64,000 nt of DNA from Leuconostoc gasicomitatum LMG 18811 (GTDB taxonomy: Bacteria; Bacillota; Bacilli; Lactobacillales; Lactobacillaceae). The translations under genes were made by a program, and so were the position numbers. Location: contig NC_014319.1 of the NCBI RefSeq assembly GCF_000196855.1, positions 806,001 to 870,000 of the forward strand. Direction: 5' to 3'. Below the pieces are notes generated by a model. The model did not search any database. It was not told the DNA's origin and saw only the letters and a program-made list of their open reading frames with translations. Numbering within the stretch: the stretch's first letter is position 1; the number at the start of each line of letters is the position of its first letter. Below are positions 27,763 to 37,480 of this stretch, piece by piece.

Positions 27763-27826
27763 GGCACAACAGACCCTAGCTTTTACTGTGAGATAAGTAG
27801 CATTAAATTAAAGGAGCACTAGGAAA

Positions 27827-29668
27827 TTGGCAAATCGCGAAGATATTCGTAACATCGCTATTATTGCCCACGTCGATCACGGAAAGACGACGTTGGTTAA
27901 TGAATTATTGAAGCAATCAGATACATTGGACTCACGCAAAGAATTGGGTGATCGTGCAATGGATACGAATGATATTGAAAAAGAACGTGGTATCACAATC
28001 TTGTCAAAGAACACGGCCGTTAAGGTCGGAGACAAGCAAATTAACATTCTTGATACACCAGGTCATGCGGACTTCGGTGGTGAAGTTGAACGTATCATGG
28101 GTATGGTTGATGGCGTGTTATTAGTAGTTGATGCTTTCGAAGGTACAATGCCTCAAACACGTTTCGTTTTGAAAAAAGCCTTTGAACAACATTTGACACC
28201 TATTGTTATCGTTAACAAAGTAGATCGTCCGGGCGCACGCCCTGAAGAAGTTGTTGATGAAGTATTGGATTTGTTTATTGAATTAGGTGCTGATGATGAG
28301 GGACTTGATTTCCCAGTTATTTTTGCCTCAGCTATGAATGGGACAGCATCATTGTCACCTGTTATTGCTGATCAAGAGCATTCAATGAAGCCAATTTTTG
28401 ATGCTGTTTTTGATACAATTCCAGCACCAATTGACAATTCAGATGAACCTTTGCAATTTCAAGTTGCTATGTTAGACTATAACGACTTTGTTGGTCGTAT
28501 TGGTATTGGCCGCGTGAAGCGTGGAACAATTAAGATTGGTGATGCTGTTGAAGTTTTGAAACTTGATGGCACAACACAAACTTTCCGTGTAACAAAACTA
28601 GCTGGATTCATTGGTTTAGATCAAGTTGATATTCAAGAAGCCAAAGCTGGTGATTTGATTGCCGTTTCTGGTATGGAAGATATTTCTGTTGGGGAAACAG
28701 TTGCAGATCCAGCTCATCCCGATCCATTGCCAATCTTACGTATTGATGAACCAACTTTGCAAATGACTTTCCGTCAAAATGACAGTCCCTTTGCAGGTAA
28801 AGAAGGTAAGTTTGTTACAGCTCGTCAAATTGAAGATCGTTTGCGACGTGAATTGCATACTGATGTGTCATTACGTGTTGAAGACACAGGCCAAGCTGGT
28901 GCTTGGTTAGTGTCTGGTCGTGGTGAATTACATTTGTCAATTTTGATTGAAACAATGCGTCGTGAAGGCTTTGAATTACAAGCATCACGTCCACAAGTTA
29001 TCTATCGTGAGATTGATGGCGTACAGTCAGAACCATATGAATCAGTTCAAATTGATACACCTGATGAATATTCATCGACTGTGATTGATTCTCTGAACCA
29101 ACGTAAGGGTGAAATGATAAACATGGAGTCTGTTGGTAATGGACAAACACGTTTGACTTATATGGCACCTTCTCGCGGATTAATTGGTTATGCAACTGAA
29201 TTTATGTCAGCAACACGCGGTTATGGTATTTTTAACCACACTTATGCTGAATATCGTCCAGTAGTGCGTAATTGGGAACCAGGCCGACGTAATGGTGCAT
29301 TAGTGTCAATTACGCAAGGTACAACAACTAACTATGCTATCATGGGTGTTGAAGATCGTGGACAAATGTTCATTGGTGCTGGTATTGAAGTTTACGAAGG
29401 TATGATTGTTGGTATGAACGCACGTGACAATGATATCTCTGTTAACGTAACGAAACTAAAGCCACAATCAAACGTTCGTTCATCAAACAAAGACCAAACT
29501 TCGTCTATTAAGACACCACGTCTTATGAACTTAGAAGCATCTTTGGAATTTTTGAATGATGATGAATATGTTGAAGTAACACCTGAAAATGTTCGTATTC
29601 GTAAAGCTATTTTGAATACAGCAGAACGTGAAAAGTCTGCTAAACGTCGTAAGGCCTCAACAAATTAA
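27827..29668 (+). CDS. typA: Ribosome-associated GTPase TypA/BipA
   Basis: 613 residues from a TTG start (product begins ANREDIRNIAIIAHVDHG after fMet), set by AAAGGAG upstream. EF-G-like translational GTPase for ribosome assembly and stress. G motifs: [34 protein letters not shown]. The C-terminal BipA-specific domain carries SRGLIGYATEFMSATRG. Monocistronic. Confidence 0.96.
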   Translation: MANREDIRNIAIIAHVDHGKTTLVNELLKQSDTLDSRKELGDRAMDTNDIEKERGITILSKNTAVKVGDKQINILDTPGHADFGGEVERIMGMVDGVLLVVDAFEGTMPQTRFVLKKAFEQHLTPIVIVNKVDRPGARPEEVVDEVLDLFIELGADDEGLDFPVIFASAMNGTASLSPVIADQEHSMKPIFDAVFDTIPAPIDNSDEPLQFQVAMLDYNDFVGRIGIGRVKRGTIKIGDAVEVLKLDGTTQTFRVTKLAGFIGLDQVDIQEAKAGDLIAVSGMEDISVGETVADPAHPDPLPILRIDEPTLQMTFRQNDSPFAGKEGKFVTARQIEDRLRRELHTDVSLRVEDTGQAGAWLVSGRGELHLSILIETMRREGFELQASRPQVIYREIDGVQSEPYESVQIDTPDEYSSTVIDSLNQRKGEMINMESVGNGQTRLTYMAPSRGLIGYATEFMSATRGYGIFNHTYAEYRPVVRNWEPGRRNGALVSITQGTTTNYAIMGVEDRGQMFIGAGIEVYEGMIVGMNARDNDISVNVTKLKPQSNVRSSNKDQTSSIKTPRLMNLEASLEFLNDDEYVEVTPENVRIRKAILNTAEREKSAKRRKASTN

Positions 29669-29706
29669 ATAGTAGTGACAGAAAATCTGACTAGATTTTC
29701 TATTAC

Positions 29707-29794
29707 GGAGCTATGGCACAATCCGGTACTGCAACGGACTCGAAATCCGTCGAGCCGCTTTTGGCGGTGTGCGGGTTCGAATCCCGCTAGCTCC
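29707..29794 (+). tRNA. tRNA-Ser (anticodon CGA)
   Basis: Full cloverleaf: perfect acceptor GGAGCTA/TAGCTCC, D-arm with the GG pair, anticodon stem ACGGA/TCCGT around loop CTCGAAA, a long variable arm (CCGC-TTTT-GCGG core) and T-arm GCGGG-TTCGAAT-CCCGC. It reads UCG. The base after the acceptor stem (position 73) is T, not the G normal for serine tRNAs, and CCA is not encoded. Confidence 0.93.
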
Positions 29795-30167
29795 TTATTG
29801 GCTGTTTTATCAATAAATTTGATAGAATAGCTTTTTTGTCTGTAAACGTTTGTATGACGTTATTTTCAGTGTTTAATAACGTTCATTTATGTTTAACCAA
29901 AAACAATATTTTCACTTGTTAGTGCTACAGTTTATTTAATTCAGTCAATGCTTTTGAAGTTTCAATTTTTTTATCCAGCAATTAATCATTGCTTTCTAAA
30001 CCCAATTACCTAAAAAGAAGCGCTTATTATTATCGTGCTGTTGTAACAAACATGTCTAGACAAGATAAATGTATAAAATCTATTGACAATTGTATATATA
30101 CATTATATGATATCAAAGTTGTGTTAAATATATTTTTACAAAAAGTAAGTGAAAACAGAAGGATATT
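29795..30167. other. Intergenic region, 373 bp
   Basis: No convincing gene. A weak hairpin with T-run follows the tRNA (to about 29840), an inverted repeat ACGTTATT/AATAACGT spans 29857-29882, and the promoter of the next gene lies at 30083-30111. Confidence 0.5.
30083..30111 (+). promoter_or_regulatory. Promoter of the coiled-coil protein gene
   Basis: Consensus TTGACA, a 17-base spacer, then TATGAT (30106-30111). Confidence 0.65.
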
Positions 30168-30749
30168 ATGAAGTACAAAAAAACAATCATCACAATTACT
30201 GCTGCAGCCGCCATATCTTTTGGAGCAGGAGCAGCACTTGCCGATAGTGGTTCGTGGATTGGAACACCCAATTTAGCCCACACACGTAGTATTATTGACC
30301 AATTAGGTGATAAGTTGACAACGCAATCTGCTACCATTTCTACATTAAGTCAGCAAAGCACAACTTATCAAAGTCAGTTAACTGATGCCAAGAGCAATTT
30401 AATGTCATTGCAAAATCAGGTAGCTAGTCTACAGACCCAAGCAACAAATGACAATGCCGCTTTCCAAACCCAATTACAGCAAAAAATTGATGAAATTAAC
30501 CAAAAAATAGCAGAAGGCAATCAAAAGGTTGCTGATAAACAAAAAGAATTGGACGGTGTACAATCGCAATTGACTGCTGCCAATTCAAAAGCATCAGATT
30601 TGCAGCAACAGTTGAATAGTTTGCAACAAAAATCAAATGATTCAGAAAACAAAAATTCTGATTTGCAAAAACAACTGGATAACGCATTACAAGATGCTAA
30701 AAATACTGAAACACATGCACAAGATGTTTTAAATCAACAGCAAAAGTAA
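30168..30749 (+). CDS. Secreted coiled-coil protein of unknown role
   Basis: 193 residues. A signal peptide (MKYKKTIITITAAAAISFGAGAALA, cut in 19-residue pieces by eye; likely cleavage after ALA near residue 25) is followed by a coiled coil of Gln/Asn/Ala-rich heptads over almost the whole mature length, rather like the N-terminal coiled coil of PcsB-type or phage-receptor surface proteins. No catalytic domain or anchor motif. GAAGGA lies 6 bases before ATG. It has its own strong promoter and terminator, so it is well expressed and monocistronic. Confidence 0.75.
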   Translation: MKYKKTIITITAAAAISFGAGAALADSGSWIGTPNLAHTRSIIDQLGDKLTTQSATISTLSQQSTTYQSQLTDAKSNLMSLQNQVASLQTQATNDNAAFQTQLQQKIDEINQKIAEGNQKVADKQKELDGVQSQLTAANSKASDLQQQLNSLQQKSNDSENKNSDLQKQLDNALQDAKNTETHAQDVLNQQQK

Positions 30750-30818
30750 AATACTAATATCTATCACAACATAAAACCGAGTTGATAAAAAATCTCAGCT
30801 TTTTCTATAAATTCATCT

Positions 30819-30855
30819 AAAATAAAGCAAGCTACTAAGTAGCTTGCTTTATTTT
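30819..30855. terminator. Strong bidirectional-type terminator
   Basis: Perfect 17-bp stem, three-base loop TAA, ending in TTTATTTT. It closes the coiled-coil gene. Confidence 0.85.
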
Positions 30856-30898
30856 ACTCAAGATTGTATAATATTGATTTATTGTGTTGTATACAAAT

Positions 30899-30934
30899 GA
30901 AAAAATAACTTACAAATTAGTGAGTTATTTTTTC
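30899..30934. repeat. A/T-ended 15-bp hairpin
   Basis: GAAAAAATAACTTAC pairs with GTGAGTTATTTTTTC (one G.U) around AAATTA. It looks like a terminator in either direction but lies between a terminator and the next gene without a gene of its own. Confidence 0.55.
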
Positions 30935-30976
30935 TTGTAGCGTATGTTATTATAAATTTTAGGTATAGCTTCAAAC

Positions 30977-31005
30977 TATCAACAATATATTAAAAATTGT
31001 TGATA
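30977..31005 (+). promoter_or_regulatory. Hairpin in the leader of the SGNH hydrolase gene
   Basis: TATCAACAAT and ATTGTTGATA pair around a nine-base loop, ending 27 bases before the ATG and upstream of the ribosome site GGAAG. It might act as an mRNA 5' stabiliser or an attenuator. Confidence 0.4.
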
Positions 31006-31032
31006 AATAAAATTTTTAATGGAAGAACAAAA

Positions 31033-31746
31033 ATGTTAATCAAAATTTTTTTTAATTTCAAAAATAAATTAAAATCAAAGGTAAAGAATAATAATTATTT
31101 ACAAAGTAGCGAGCTGAAAAGCGTGCAAACAATCGGAATTATTGGTGATAGTGTTTCTTTTGGGTTAAAATCTAGCATGAATTATGGTCAATACCTTCAA
31201 AAAATAACCGGAGGCGTAGTTCAAAACTTAGCGTATTCAGGGGCGCATTTATCCGATAATGGTCGAAAAAGTATTTTTCAACAATCTCAATATCTGGACC
31301 TGTGTGATTTGTATATTTTACAAGGCACTGACGATGATTGGCTCGCTAATGTGCCAATTGGTCATAAGGATGATACTGCAAAGCAATCTTATATTGGCGC
31401 TTTTTACCAAACTGTTTCTCAGTTACATCATTTGAATTCAACGGCCAAAATCATAATTGTTTCAACGACATGCCAAACACCTGTGTGGGGTAATGTTGTG
31501 AGACGTACGGATAAAACTGAAAATATGTTAGGGCATTCCTTACATGATTATATGATAGCACAAGAAAAAGCATGTGCCGATTTAAAACTACCTTTTGTTA
31601 ATCTAATGCGTCAGACATTATTTGATCCGAGTAAAAAATCATTTCGGAAAAAATATATGCCTGATGGATTGCACCCGAACAAAGAAGGGCATCAAATTAT
31701 TGCTAATGAAATTGTCAAGATTTTTAAACAGAATTTCGGATCATGA
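31033..31746 (+). CDS. SGNH/GDSL-type hydrolase
   Basis: 237 residues. Block I is IIGDSVSFG (nucleophile Ser near residue 41), and block V is DGLHPNKEGH with the catalytic Asp/His. The short basic, hydrophobic N-terminus (MLIKIFFNFKNKLKSK) is not a clear signal peptide. ATG 31033 is chosen because GGAAG lies 8 bases upstream. A longer TTG-started reading begins inside the leader hairpin. The likely substrate is an ester (lipid, acetylated sugar or wall polymer), and nothing in the context fixes it. Confidence 0.8.
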   Translation: MLIKIFFNFKNKLKSKVKNNNYLQSSELKSVQTIGIIGDSVSFGLKSSMNYGQYLQKITGGVVQNLAYSGAHLSDNGRKSIFQQSQYLDLCDLYILQGTDDDWLANVPIGHKDDTAKQSYIGAFYQTVSQLHHLNSTAKIIIVSTTCQTPVWGNVVRRTDKTENMLGHSLHDYMIAQEKACADLKLPFVNLMRQTLFDPSKKSFRKKYMPDGLHPNKEGHQIIANEIVKIFKQNFGS

Positions 31747-31747
31747 T

Positions 31748-31789
31748 AATCAAAAAAAGCGCTTAGCTTAACTAAGCGCTTTTTTGATT
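31748..31789. terminator. Bidirectional terminator
   Basis: 18-bp stem (AGCGCTTAG core, one-sided loop of five) with A-run left and T-run right between convergent genes. Confidence 0.88.
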
Positions 31790-32819
31790 AGTATTCAAAC
31801 ACAACACGAACACCTTCTGGGATAGTGAAGTCTTTTTGTAGTAGAGAGAGTTCACCGGATTGACTGTCACGTGCGTATAATGACACATTATCAGTATCTT
31901 GGTTAGCTACCACCAGGAACTCTTGATTAATATCCCAATTCATATCTCGTGGAAATTCACCTTCGGTGCTAATTAGCTGAATTCGTTCAATTTCTGAACC
32001 TTCATTAGCAATTTTGAAGACGGCAACAGAATTATGACCTCGATTTGAAGCATAAATAAATTTACCATCACTACTTAAACGTAGGGCAGCTGAGCCGTTA
32101 TGTGCTGTCCAATCGCTGGGAATAGTAGATGCCGTCATAACATGTTCGAATGAGCCATCCTCTTTGTTGTATTTAAGAACACTCAGTAGACTAGACAGCT
32201 CACCGAGTAAGTATGCGTACTGTCCATCGGCTGAAAATCTTATGTGGCGTGGACCAAATCCTTCTTCTGTATGGAATCGAGAAGCTTCTAATAAACTACC
32301 ACTGTCGTTAACATCAAAAGTGATAACTTCATCAGTACCAAGATCAATGGCAACAAGACGCTTATCCGGTGTAAGGTTGGCAAAATGAATATGTGATGAG
32401 CTTTGTTCAGGTCGGGGACCTGAACCGCTATTTTTCCAAGTATCAACAAGCGTTAAATTACCATCAGGTTGAATGCGATATGACTCTACTGTTCCGCGAT
32501 GGTAATAACCTGCAAAAACTAATTGTCGTTCTTCATCAACACCAATATAAGCTGGGGCTGATCCTTCACTTAACTGTGAGTCAATTTCCGCAATGGGGCG
32601 GACTGAATTATCCAGTGTGACAATACCACCCTGACCGTCACGATTCTCAACGGCGTAAACTTTGTTCGCCTTGGATAATGCCAGATAAGTTGGATTTGTT
32701 AACTCGTTGATGAATGTTGGATTTTGTAACTGCTGTGATTCAGTATCTAATTCAGCTTGATAAATACCCTGTGAAATACGTTTTGTATAGGTGCCAAATA
32801 AAATCTTATATATTGCCAT
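31788..32819 (-). CDS. pgl: 6-phosphogluconolactonase, lactonase (YbhE) family
   Basis: 343 residues, the normal length of the seven-bladed beta-propeller lactonase family. It hydrolyses 6-phosphogluconolactone in the oxidative pentose phosphate (phosphoketolase) route, the main sugar route of heterofermentative bacteria. Repeats such as PAYIGVDEERQLVFAGYYHRGTVESYRI and FGPRHIRFSADGQYAYLLGELSS are typical. GGAGAC precedes the ATG. Monocistronic. Confidence 0.87.
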   Translation of the reverse strand: MAIYKILFGTYTKRISQGIYQAELDTESQQLQNPTFINELTNPTYLALSKANKVYAVENRDGQGGIVTLDNSVRPIAEIDSQLSEGSAPAYIGVDEERQLVFAGYYHRGTVESYRIQPDGNLTLVDTWKNSGSGPRPEQSSSHIHFANLTPDKRLVAIDLGTDEVITFDVNDSGSLLEASRFHTEEGFGPRHIRFSADGQYAYLLGELSSLLSVLKYNKEDGSFEHVMTASTIPSDWTAHNGSAALRLSSDGKFIYASNRGHNSVAVFKIANEGSEIERIQLISTEGEFPRDMNWDINQEFLVVANQDTDNVSLYARDSQSGELSLLQKDFTIPEGVRVVFEY

Positions 32820-32939
32820 TTTTGTCTCCTCAATAAACTATTAACATTATACCACAAATGTAAGGGGTTTCACAAGTTGAGAAACAATCAGACATTCAGT
32901 ATAATATAATTAGCGAACAAATGTTCAAGAAAGGTTACT

Positions 32940-34103
32940 ATGAAATTTATTCATGCAGCAGATATCCATCTGGGCAACCCATTCATTGGATTAGACCAAA
33001 CACTACCTAGTCAATTTAAAAAAAGTGTTCAACAATCGACGTTAACAGCGTTTAAAAGTTTAATTAATTCATCTATTACTGAAAATATTGATTTTTTGAT
33101 TATCTCAGGTGACTTATACAATGCAGCTCAAAATAGTCCTCAAATTCAAGAGATTGTTAGTCAACAGTTCGAACGTTTAAATAGTGCTGGTATACCTGTT
33201 TATTTGAGTTTTGGAAATCACGATTTTGAAGCGAATAAACAAAATCATCTCTCTTGGCCAGAAAATGTGCATGTGTTTGAACAAAATGTTGAAACAAAAT
33301 ATTTAACGCTTAAAACAGGGGAAAGTATTGCTTTGACTGGATTTAGTTATCAAACACAACGTCAGACAAAAAAAATAATTAATGATTTTCCGGTAAAGAT
33401 GCAGTCAGTAGATTGTCAAATTGGCTTGTATCATGGTGCTGTTGGCATAGATGGTGATCCGTATGCGCCATTTAGCGTGAGTGACATGTTGCAAAAAAAT
33501 TATGACTATTGGGCGCTAGGACATATTCATATGCGGCAAACGTTAAATAATCAACCTTTTATCGGTTATTCCGGTGTATTACAAGGTCTTAATCGTAAAG
33601 AAATTGGCGAGAAAGGTTATTATTTAGTGACAAGTAAAAATCATGTATTAGTACCGGAGTTTTATGATATTTCGCCAATTATTTGGGAAGAATTAATCTT
33701 GTCGGAAGTGAGTGATGAGCTTGACTTAATTAATCAAGTATTAAATTATAAACATAATAAAATAACTTTTTTATCAGTCAAAATTACAGCAGATTTAGAT
33801 GAGACAGTCATTCAACGTTTAGCGAGCGGTACGACATTGGAAAAGTTACGTGAAAAAGCATCGGTTAATCTGTGGGTAGTAAATTTAACAATCACTCATG
33901 AATTGTTGACATTGCTTGCTTCAGATAATATTGATCAAAAATATTGGCTAGAATCATTTGAAAAAATTTTCTCTGATTTTGTCATATCAGACTATGTCTC
34001 TAATCAAGCGCCAACCTTTGTTCGTGACTATTTTATGGGTGAAGAAGGAAAAAGCAGTCTGCAAAATAAGATGCAACAATTAATACAGTCTCGAAAGGTA
34101 TGA
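32940..34103 (+). CDS. yhaO: SbcD-like DNA repair exonuclease (YhaO)
   Basis: 387 residues. Calcineurin-like phosphoesterase motifs in order: HAADIHLG, IISGDLYN, FGNHDFE, YHGAVG and LGHIHMRQ. It pairs with the SMC-like ATPase encoded 6 bp downstream, as Mre11 pairs with Rad50, and probably cuts DNA ends. AAAGG lies about 7 bases before ATG. First gene of yhaO-yhaN-yhaM. Confidence 0.9.
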   Translation: MKFIHAADIHLGNPFIGLDQTLPSQFKKSVQQSTLTAFKSLINSSITENIDFLIISGDLYNAAQNSPQIQEIVSQQFERLNSAGIPVYLSFGNHDFEANKQNHLSWPENVHVFEQNVETKYLTLKTGESIALTGFSYQTQRQTKKIINDFPVKMQSVDCQIGLYHGAVGIDGDPYAPFSVSDMLQKNYDYWALGHIHMRQTLNNQPFIGYSGVLQGLNRKEIGEKGYYLVTSKNHVLVPEFYDISPIIWEELILSEVSDELDLINQVLNYKHNKITFLSVKITADLDETVIQRLASGTTLEKLREKASVNLWVVNLTITHELLTLLASDNIDQKYWLESFEKIFSDFVISDYVSNQAPTFVRDYFMGEEGKSSLQNKMQQLIQSRKV

Positions 34104-34109
34104 CAAATA

Positions 34110-36476
34110 ATGAAAATAAAACAAATAGACATTAGTGGCTTTGGACGCTGGTCACAAAAAAAATTTGATTTTGTCAATGACTTGCAAGTAGTAGCTGGTC
34201 AAAATGAGTCTGGTAAATCAACATTACGTGCGTTTATTGTTGGCATTTTATTTGGTTTTCCGTCCAAAAAGAGTAGTATAAATGTTTATGATCCAAAAGA
34301 TGGCAGTCAGTATGGTGGTAGTCTCATCGCTGATTTTAATAATATTGTTGTTAAAATTACGCGTCTTGGCAGAATAAAATCAGAGTTAACAATAACGTAT
34401 TTATCTAATCAGTTAACTATTGTAGATCCTGAAAAATGGCTAACAGATCAATTAGCACCGCTAAATCGAGATATATTTAACAACATTTTTAATTTTAGTC
34501 AGCAGGATTTATCAAAAATATCACAGTTAAAAGCAATAGATTTACAAAAATTGTTGTTAAATATTGGTGCTGTTGGGAGTTCAGGTTGGCTTGAAGTCTC
34601 TGCCGATATTGAGAAACATGCAGATAAGCAATTTGCACAGCGAGCAACAGGAAAACGGCCGTTGAATATTGCTGCTAAGCAATATGAAGCACATAGTCAT
34701 TTATTATTATCTAAAAATGAAGAAATGGTGGCTTATGTCGCTGAGAAAGAAAATATTGAAAGACAAACGCAAATCTTATCTCAAAATTATGAAGAAGTTC
34801 GTAAACTAACGCATCGCGTTCAAACTAGTCAAACAGTGATGCAAAAATATCAACTATATCAATCAGCTCAGTTATTGAAAAAAAACATGATAGTATCCGT
34901 ACCACCAGTCACAGACACCGATATAGCCGCATTTCAACGGTTAAAAATTGGTATTGATATGCATCAAAATAAAATAAGTGAATTGAATACATTAATTAAA
35001 AAAATGCCGCAAACAACAGATTCTGTTGAAAAGTATGATGCAACCTCAGAATTGGCAAAAATTCAGATTGCTGAACGCCATTTACAGGAATTAATTAACC
35101 AAAAATCTTCAATTATGGCAGATGAAAAGCATCTGAGAGACCGTTTTTCAAATAAAAAAGTACCAGAATTATTGTCGAGTACGGAACAAAAAATATTGAC
35201 TAACAAAAACAAAAGTATAATCACGCTATTAGTTGGTATTTTTATTGGTATCGTAGCTTTTTTCACTATCAAACCAATTGTTGTCGTGGCGCTATTAATA
35301 ATTGTATATGGTTGTTATCTTTTCTACACACGTCGTAAATTTCTAAATAAGATACAAAAACGTTATAATATGATGTCCATTGCAGATATCGAGCTGATGC
35401 AGTCAAATATTAAGCAATTCTCTGATTGGCAGCATCAACTCGTGGCGATAGATGCAGATATTTTGGAGAAACAAAACAAAATTATGGCACAGTTATTGCC
35501 AATTGCTGATCATTTTCAAGTGCAATTAAACGATGATGTCTTTGAGGCTGTGATTATAGAACTCATGCATATTAATGATCAACAGCACATGCAGTCGCAA
35601 AATAACGCCGTAATGATTGCGCAAAAAAATCAACAAGTTTTAACAGAGATTAAACAACACCAGGAACAATTGGCGCAGCAATTATCAGATCAGCAAAATA
35701 TACTACAAAAATATCATGTGCTAAATGAGCAAGAATTACTAACTTTAAAGCAAAATTATGTTGATCATATCCGGACTAAACAACGCTATGATGATATAAT
35801 GCAACAAATTGAACCTGAAACGATGAATAAATTACAAGAAGTGACCGATGAAAAAGAATTAAAGAAACAATTGATATTATTGCAACATCAATTAGAACAG
35901 AAACAACGTACTGGACTAAGTTTACAGGCACAGTTATCAGATATGCAAGCACAACAGAAACAACGAACCAGTGACGACCAATTTTTGACGCTACAACAAA
36001 ATTTGGCTGATGAACAGACGAGCTTGATTGATCAATTTGGGGATTTCATAGCAGAAAAAATGGGTGTTAAGTGGATTGATCAGGCTTTGCAACTGGCAAC
36101 ACAAAATCGTTTTCCAAAAATGCAACATATTGCTACAGATTTTTTTAAACGTCTTACTGGTGGTAAGTATGTAGCTATTCAATTTGTTAAAGATGATTTG
36201 AATCTCATTAGCTCAGCAGGTCAAAAATATCGTGTAATTGAATTATCAACGGGCGCACAAGAACAATTATATGTTGCACTACGGCTGGCTTTAAGTATTG
36301 TTATAGCAGATATTATAGCCGTACCACTATTGATTGATGACGGTTTTGTTAATTTTGATTCGATACGAAAACAAACGATGATTGATATTTTGCAAGAAAT
36401 TGCTGAGGAACAGCAAATTTTTTATTTTACGACGTCATTATCACATAAGGCGAAAATTAATGTGATAAACTTGTAA
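34110..36476 (+). CDS. yhaN: SbcC/Rad50-like AAA ATPase (YhaN)
   Basis: 788 residues. Walker A is AGQNESGKSTLR near residue 31, Walker B is PLLIDDGFVNFD near residue 745, and the ABC-type signature is in ELSTGAQEQLYVALRLAL. Between them are long coiled coils split by a pair of transmembrane helices (about residues 371-411), so the complex is probably tied to the membrane, as known for the Bacillus relative. Partner of YhaO. Confidence 0.9.
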   Translation: MKIKQIDISGFGRWSQKKFDFVNDLQVVAGQNESGKSTLRAFIVGILFGFPSKKSSINVYDPKDGSQYGGSLIADFNNIVVKITRLGRIKSELTITYLSNQLTIVDPEKWLTDQLAPLNRDIFNNIFNFSQQDLSKISQLKAIDLQKLLLNIGAVGSSGWLEVSADIEKHADKQFAQRATGKRPLNIAAKQYEAHSHLLLSKNEEMVAYVAEKENIERQTQILSQNYEEVRKLTHRVQTSQTVMQKYQLYQSAQLLKKNMIVSVPPVTDTDIAAFQRLKIGIDMHQNKISELNTLIKKMPQTTDSVEKYDATSELAKIQIAERHLQELINQKSSIMADEKHLRDRFSNKKVPELLSSTEQKILTNKNKSIITLLVGIFIGIVAFFTIKPIVVVALLIIVYGCYLFYTRRKFLNKIQKRYNMMSIADIELMQSNIKQFSDWQHQLVAIDADILEKQNKIMAQLLPIADHFQVQLNDDVFEAVIIELMHINDQQHMQSQNNAVMIAQKNQQVLTEIKQHQEQLAQQLSDQQNILQKYHVLNEQELLTLKQNYVDHIRTKQRYDDIMQQIEPETMNKLQEVTDEKELKKQLILLQHQLEQKQRTGLSLQAQLSDMQAQQKQRTSDDQFLTLQQNLADEQTSLIDQFGDFIAEKMGVKWIDQALQLATQNRFPKMQHIATDFFKRLTGGKYVAIQFVKDDLNLISSAGQKYRVIELSTGAQEQLYVALRLALSIVIADIIAVPLLIDDGFVNFDSIRKQTMIDILQEIAEEQQIFYFTTSLSHKAKINVINL

Positions 36477-36489
36477 CAAGAGGTAGTGT

Positions 36490-37434
36490 ATGACTAAATT
36501 ATTAACAGAATACATAGATACAGAGCATATTGATTCCTTTGCGTTAATCAAAAGTGCTGATATTCGTTTGACAAAAACTGGAAAAACTTATTTAAATTTG
36601 CTCTTTTCTGACCGTTCAGGTGACTTACCTGGTAATCTTTGGGATGCATCAGACGATCAAATAAAATCATTGATACCTGGGCAAATAGTCAAATTACAGG
36701 GTGTACGTGGGGCTTATCAGGATAAACCACAAGTACAAATTACAAATTTACGTTTGTCAGAAACTGGTGAGCCAAATAATCCGACAGATTTTATGATTCA
36801 TGCGCCAGTTAAAGAAGGTGAAATGAATGATGAATTAAGTGATTTTATTTTAATGATAACCAATCCAACATGGAACCGGTTAGTACGCAAGATTTTTTCG
36901 TTGTATCATGACCAATTTTTACGTTTTCCTGCAGCAAAGTCAAATCATCATGCTTTTGCCGGTGGATTAGCGTTTCACTCATTATCCATTGTTAAATTAG
37001 CTAGAAGCGTTGTGGCGCAGTATCCACAATTAAATAGCGATTTATTGATCACTGGCGCCTTGTTGCATGACCTAGGAAAAACAATTGAATTGTCTGGACC
37101 AATAGCAACACAGTATACACTTGCTGGTGATTTAATAGGCCATATTACATTAATTGACGAGCAAATTGTTTTAGCCGCCAATGAATTGCACTTTGATCTT
37201 CAATCTGAAGAAATGATTTTAATACGTCATGTTGTTCTGGCTCATCACGGTATTTTAGAATATGGGTCACCAGTTCGTCCTGCTGTTATGGAGGCGGAAG
37301 TTTTACACCAGTTAGATGAAATGGATGCTGGGATTCAAATGATGACTGCAGCTCTCAATAAAACAGAGGCAAAAACGTTTTCGGATCGTATTTTTGGACT
37401 TGATAATAGGAAATTCTACAAAATATCAGAATAA
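36490..37434 (+). CDS. yhaM: 3'-5' exoribonuclease YhaM
   Basis: 314 residues. An N-terminal OB-fold nucleic-acid domain (residues about 15-95) precedes an HD-domain nuclease with HHAFAGGLAFHSLSI and GALLHDLGKT. It degrades RNA (and ssDNA) 3' to 5'. AAGAGG lies about 8 bases before ATG. It is the third gene of the cluster and is followed by a terminator. Confidence 0.92.
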   Translation: MTKLLTEYIDTEHIDSFALIKSADIRLTKTGKTYLNLLFSDRSGDLPGNLWDASDDQIKSLIPGQIVKLQGVRGAYQDKPQVQITNLRLSETGEPNNPTDFMIHAPVKEGEMNDELSDFILMITNPTWNRLVRKIFSLYHDQFLRFPAAKSNHHAFAGGLAFHSLSIVKLARSVVAQYPQLNSDLLITGALLHDLGKTIELSGPIATQYTLAGDLIGHITLIDEQIVLAANELHFDLQSEEMILIRHVVLAHHGILEYGSPVRPAVMEAEVLHQLDEMDAGIQMMTAALNKTEAKTFSDRIFGLDNRKFYKISE

Positions 37435-37438
37435 AATA

Positions 37439-37477
37439 AAAATGCGTTACAGCTGTTGGAAGCCGTAACGCATTTTT
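37439..37477. terminator. Bidirectional terminator after yhaM
   Basis: AAAATGCGTTAC and GTAACGCATTTTT pair around a 13-base loop, between the convergent yhaM and prsA genes. Confidence 0.85.
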
Positions 37478-37480
37478 GGT

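Noticed and set aside
27763-27790. Small RNA after the inositol phosphatase gene
   Set aside because: The CTAGGG...CCCTAG inverted repeat with TTTTA is an ordinary terminator.
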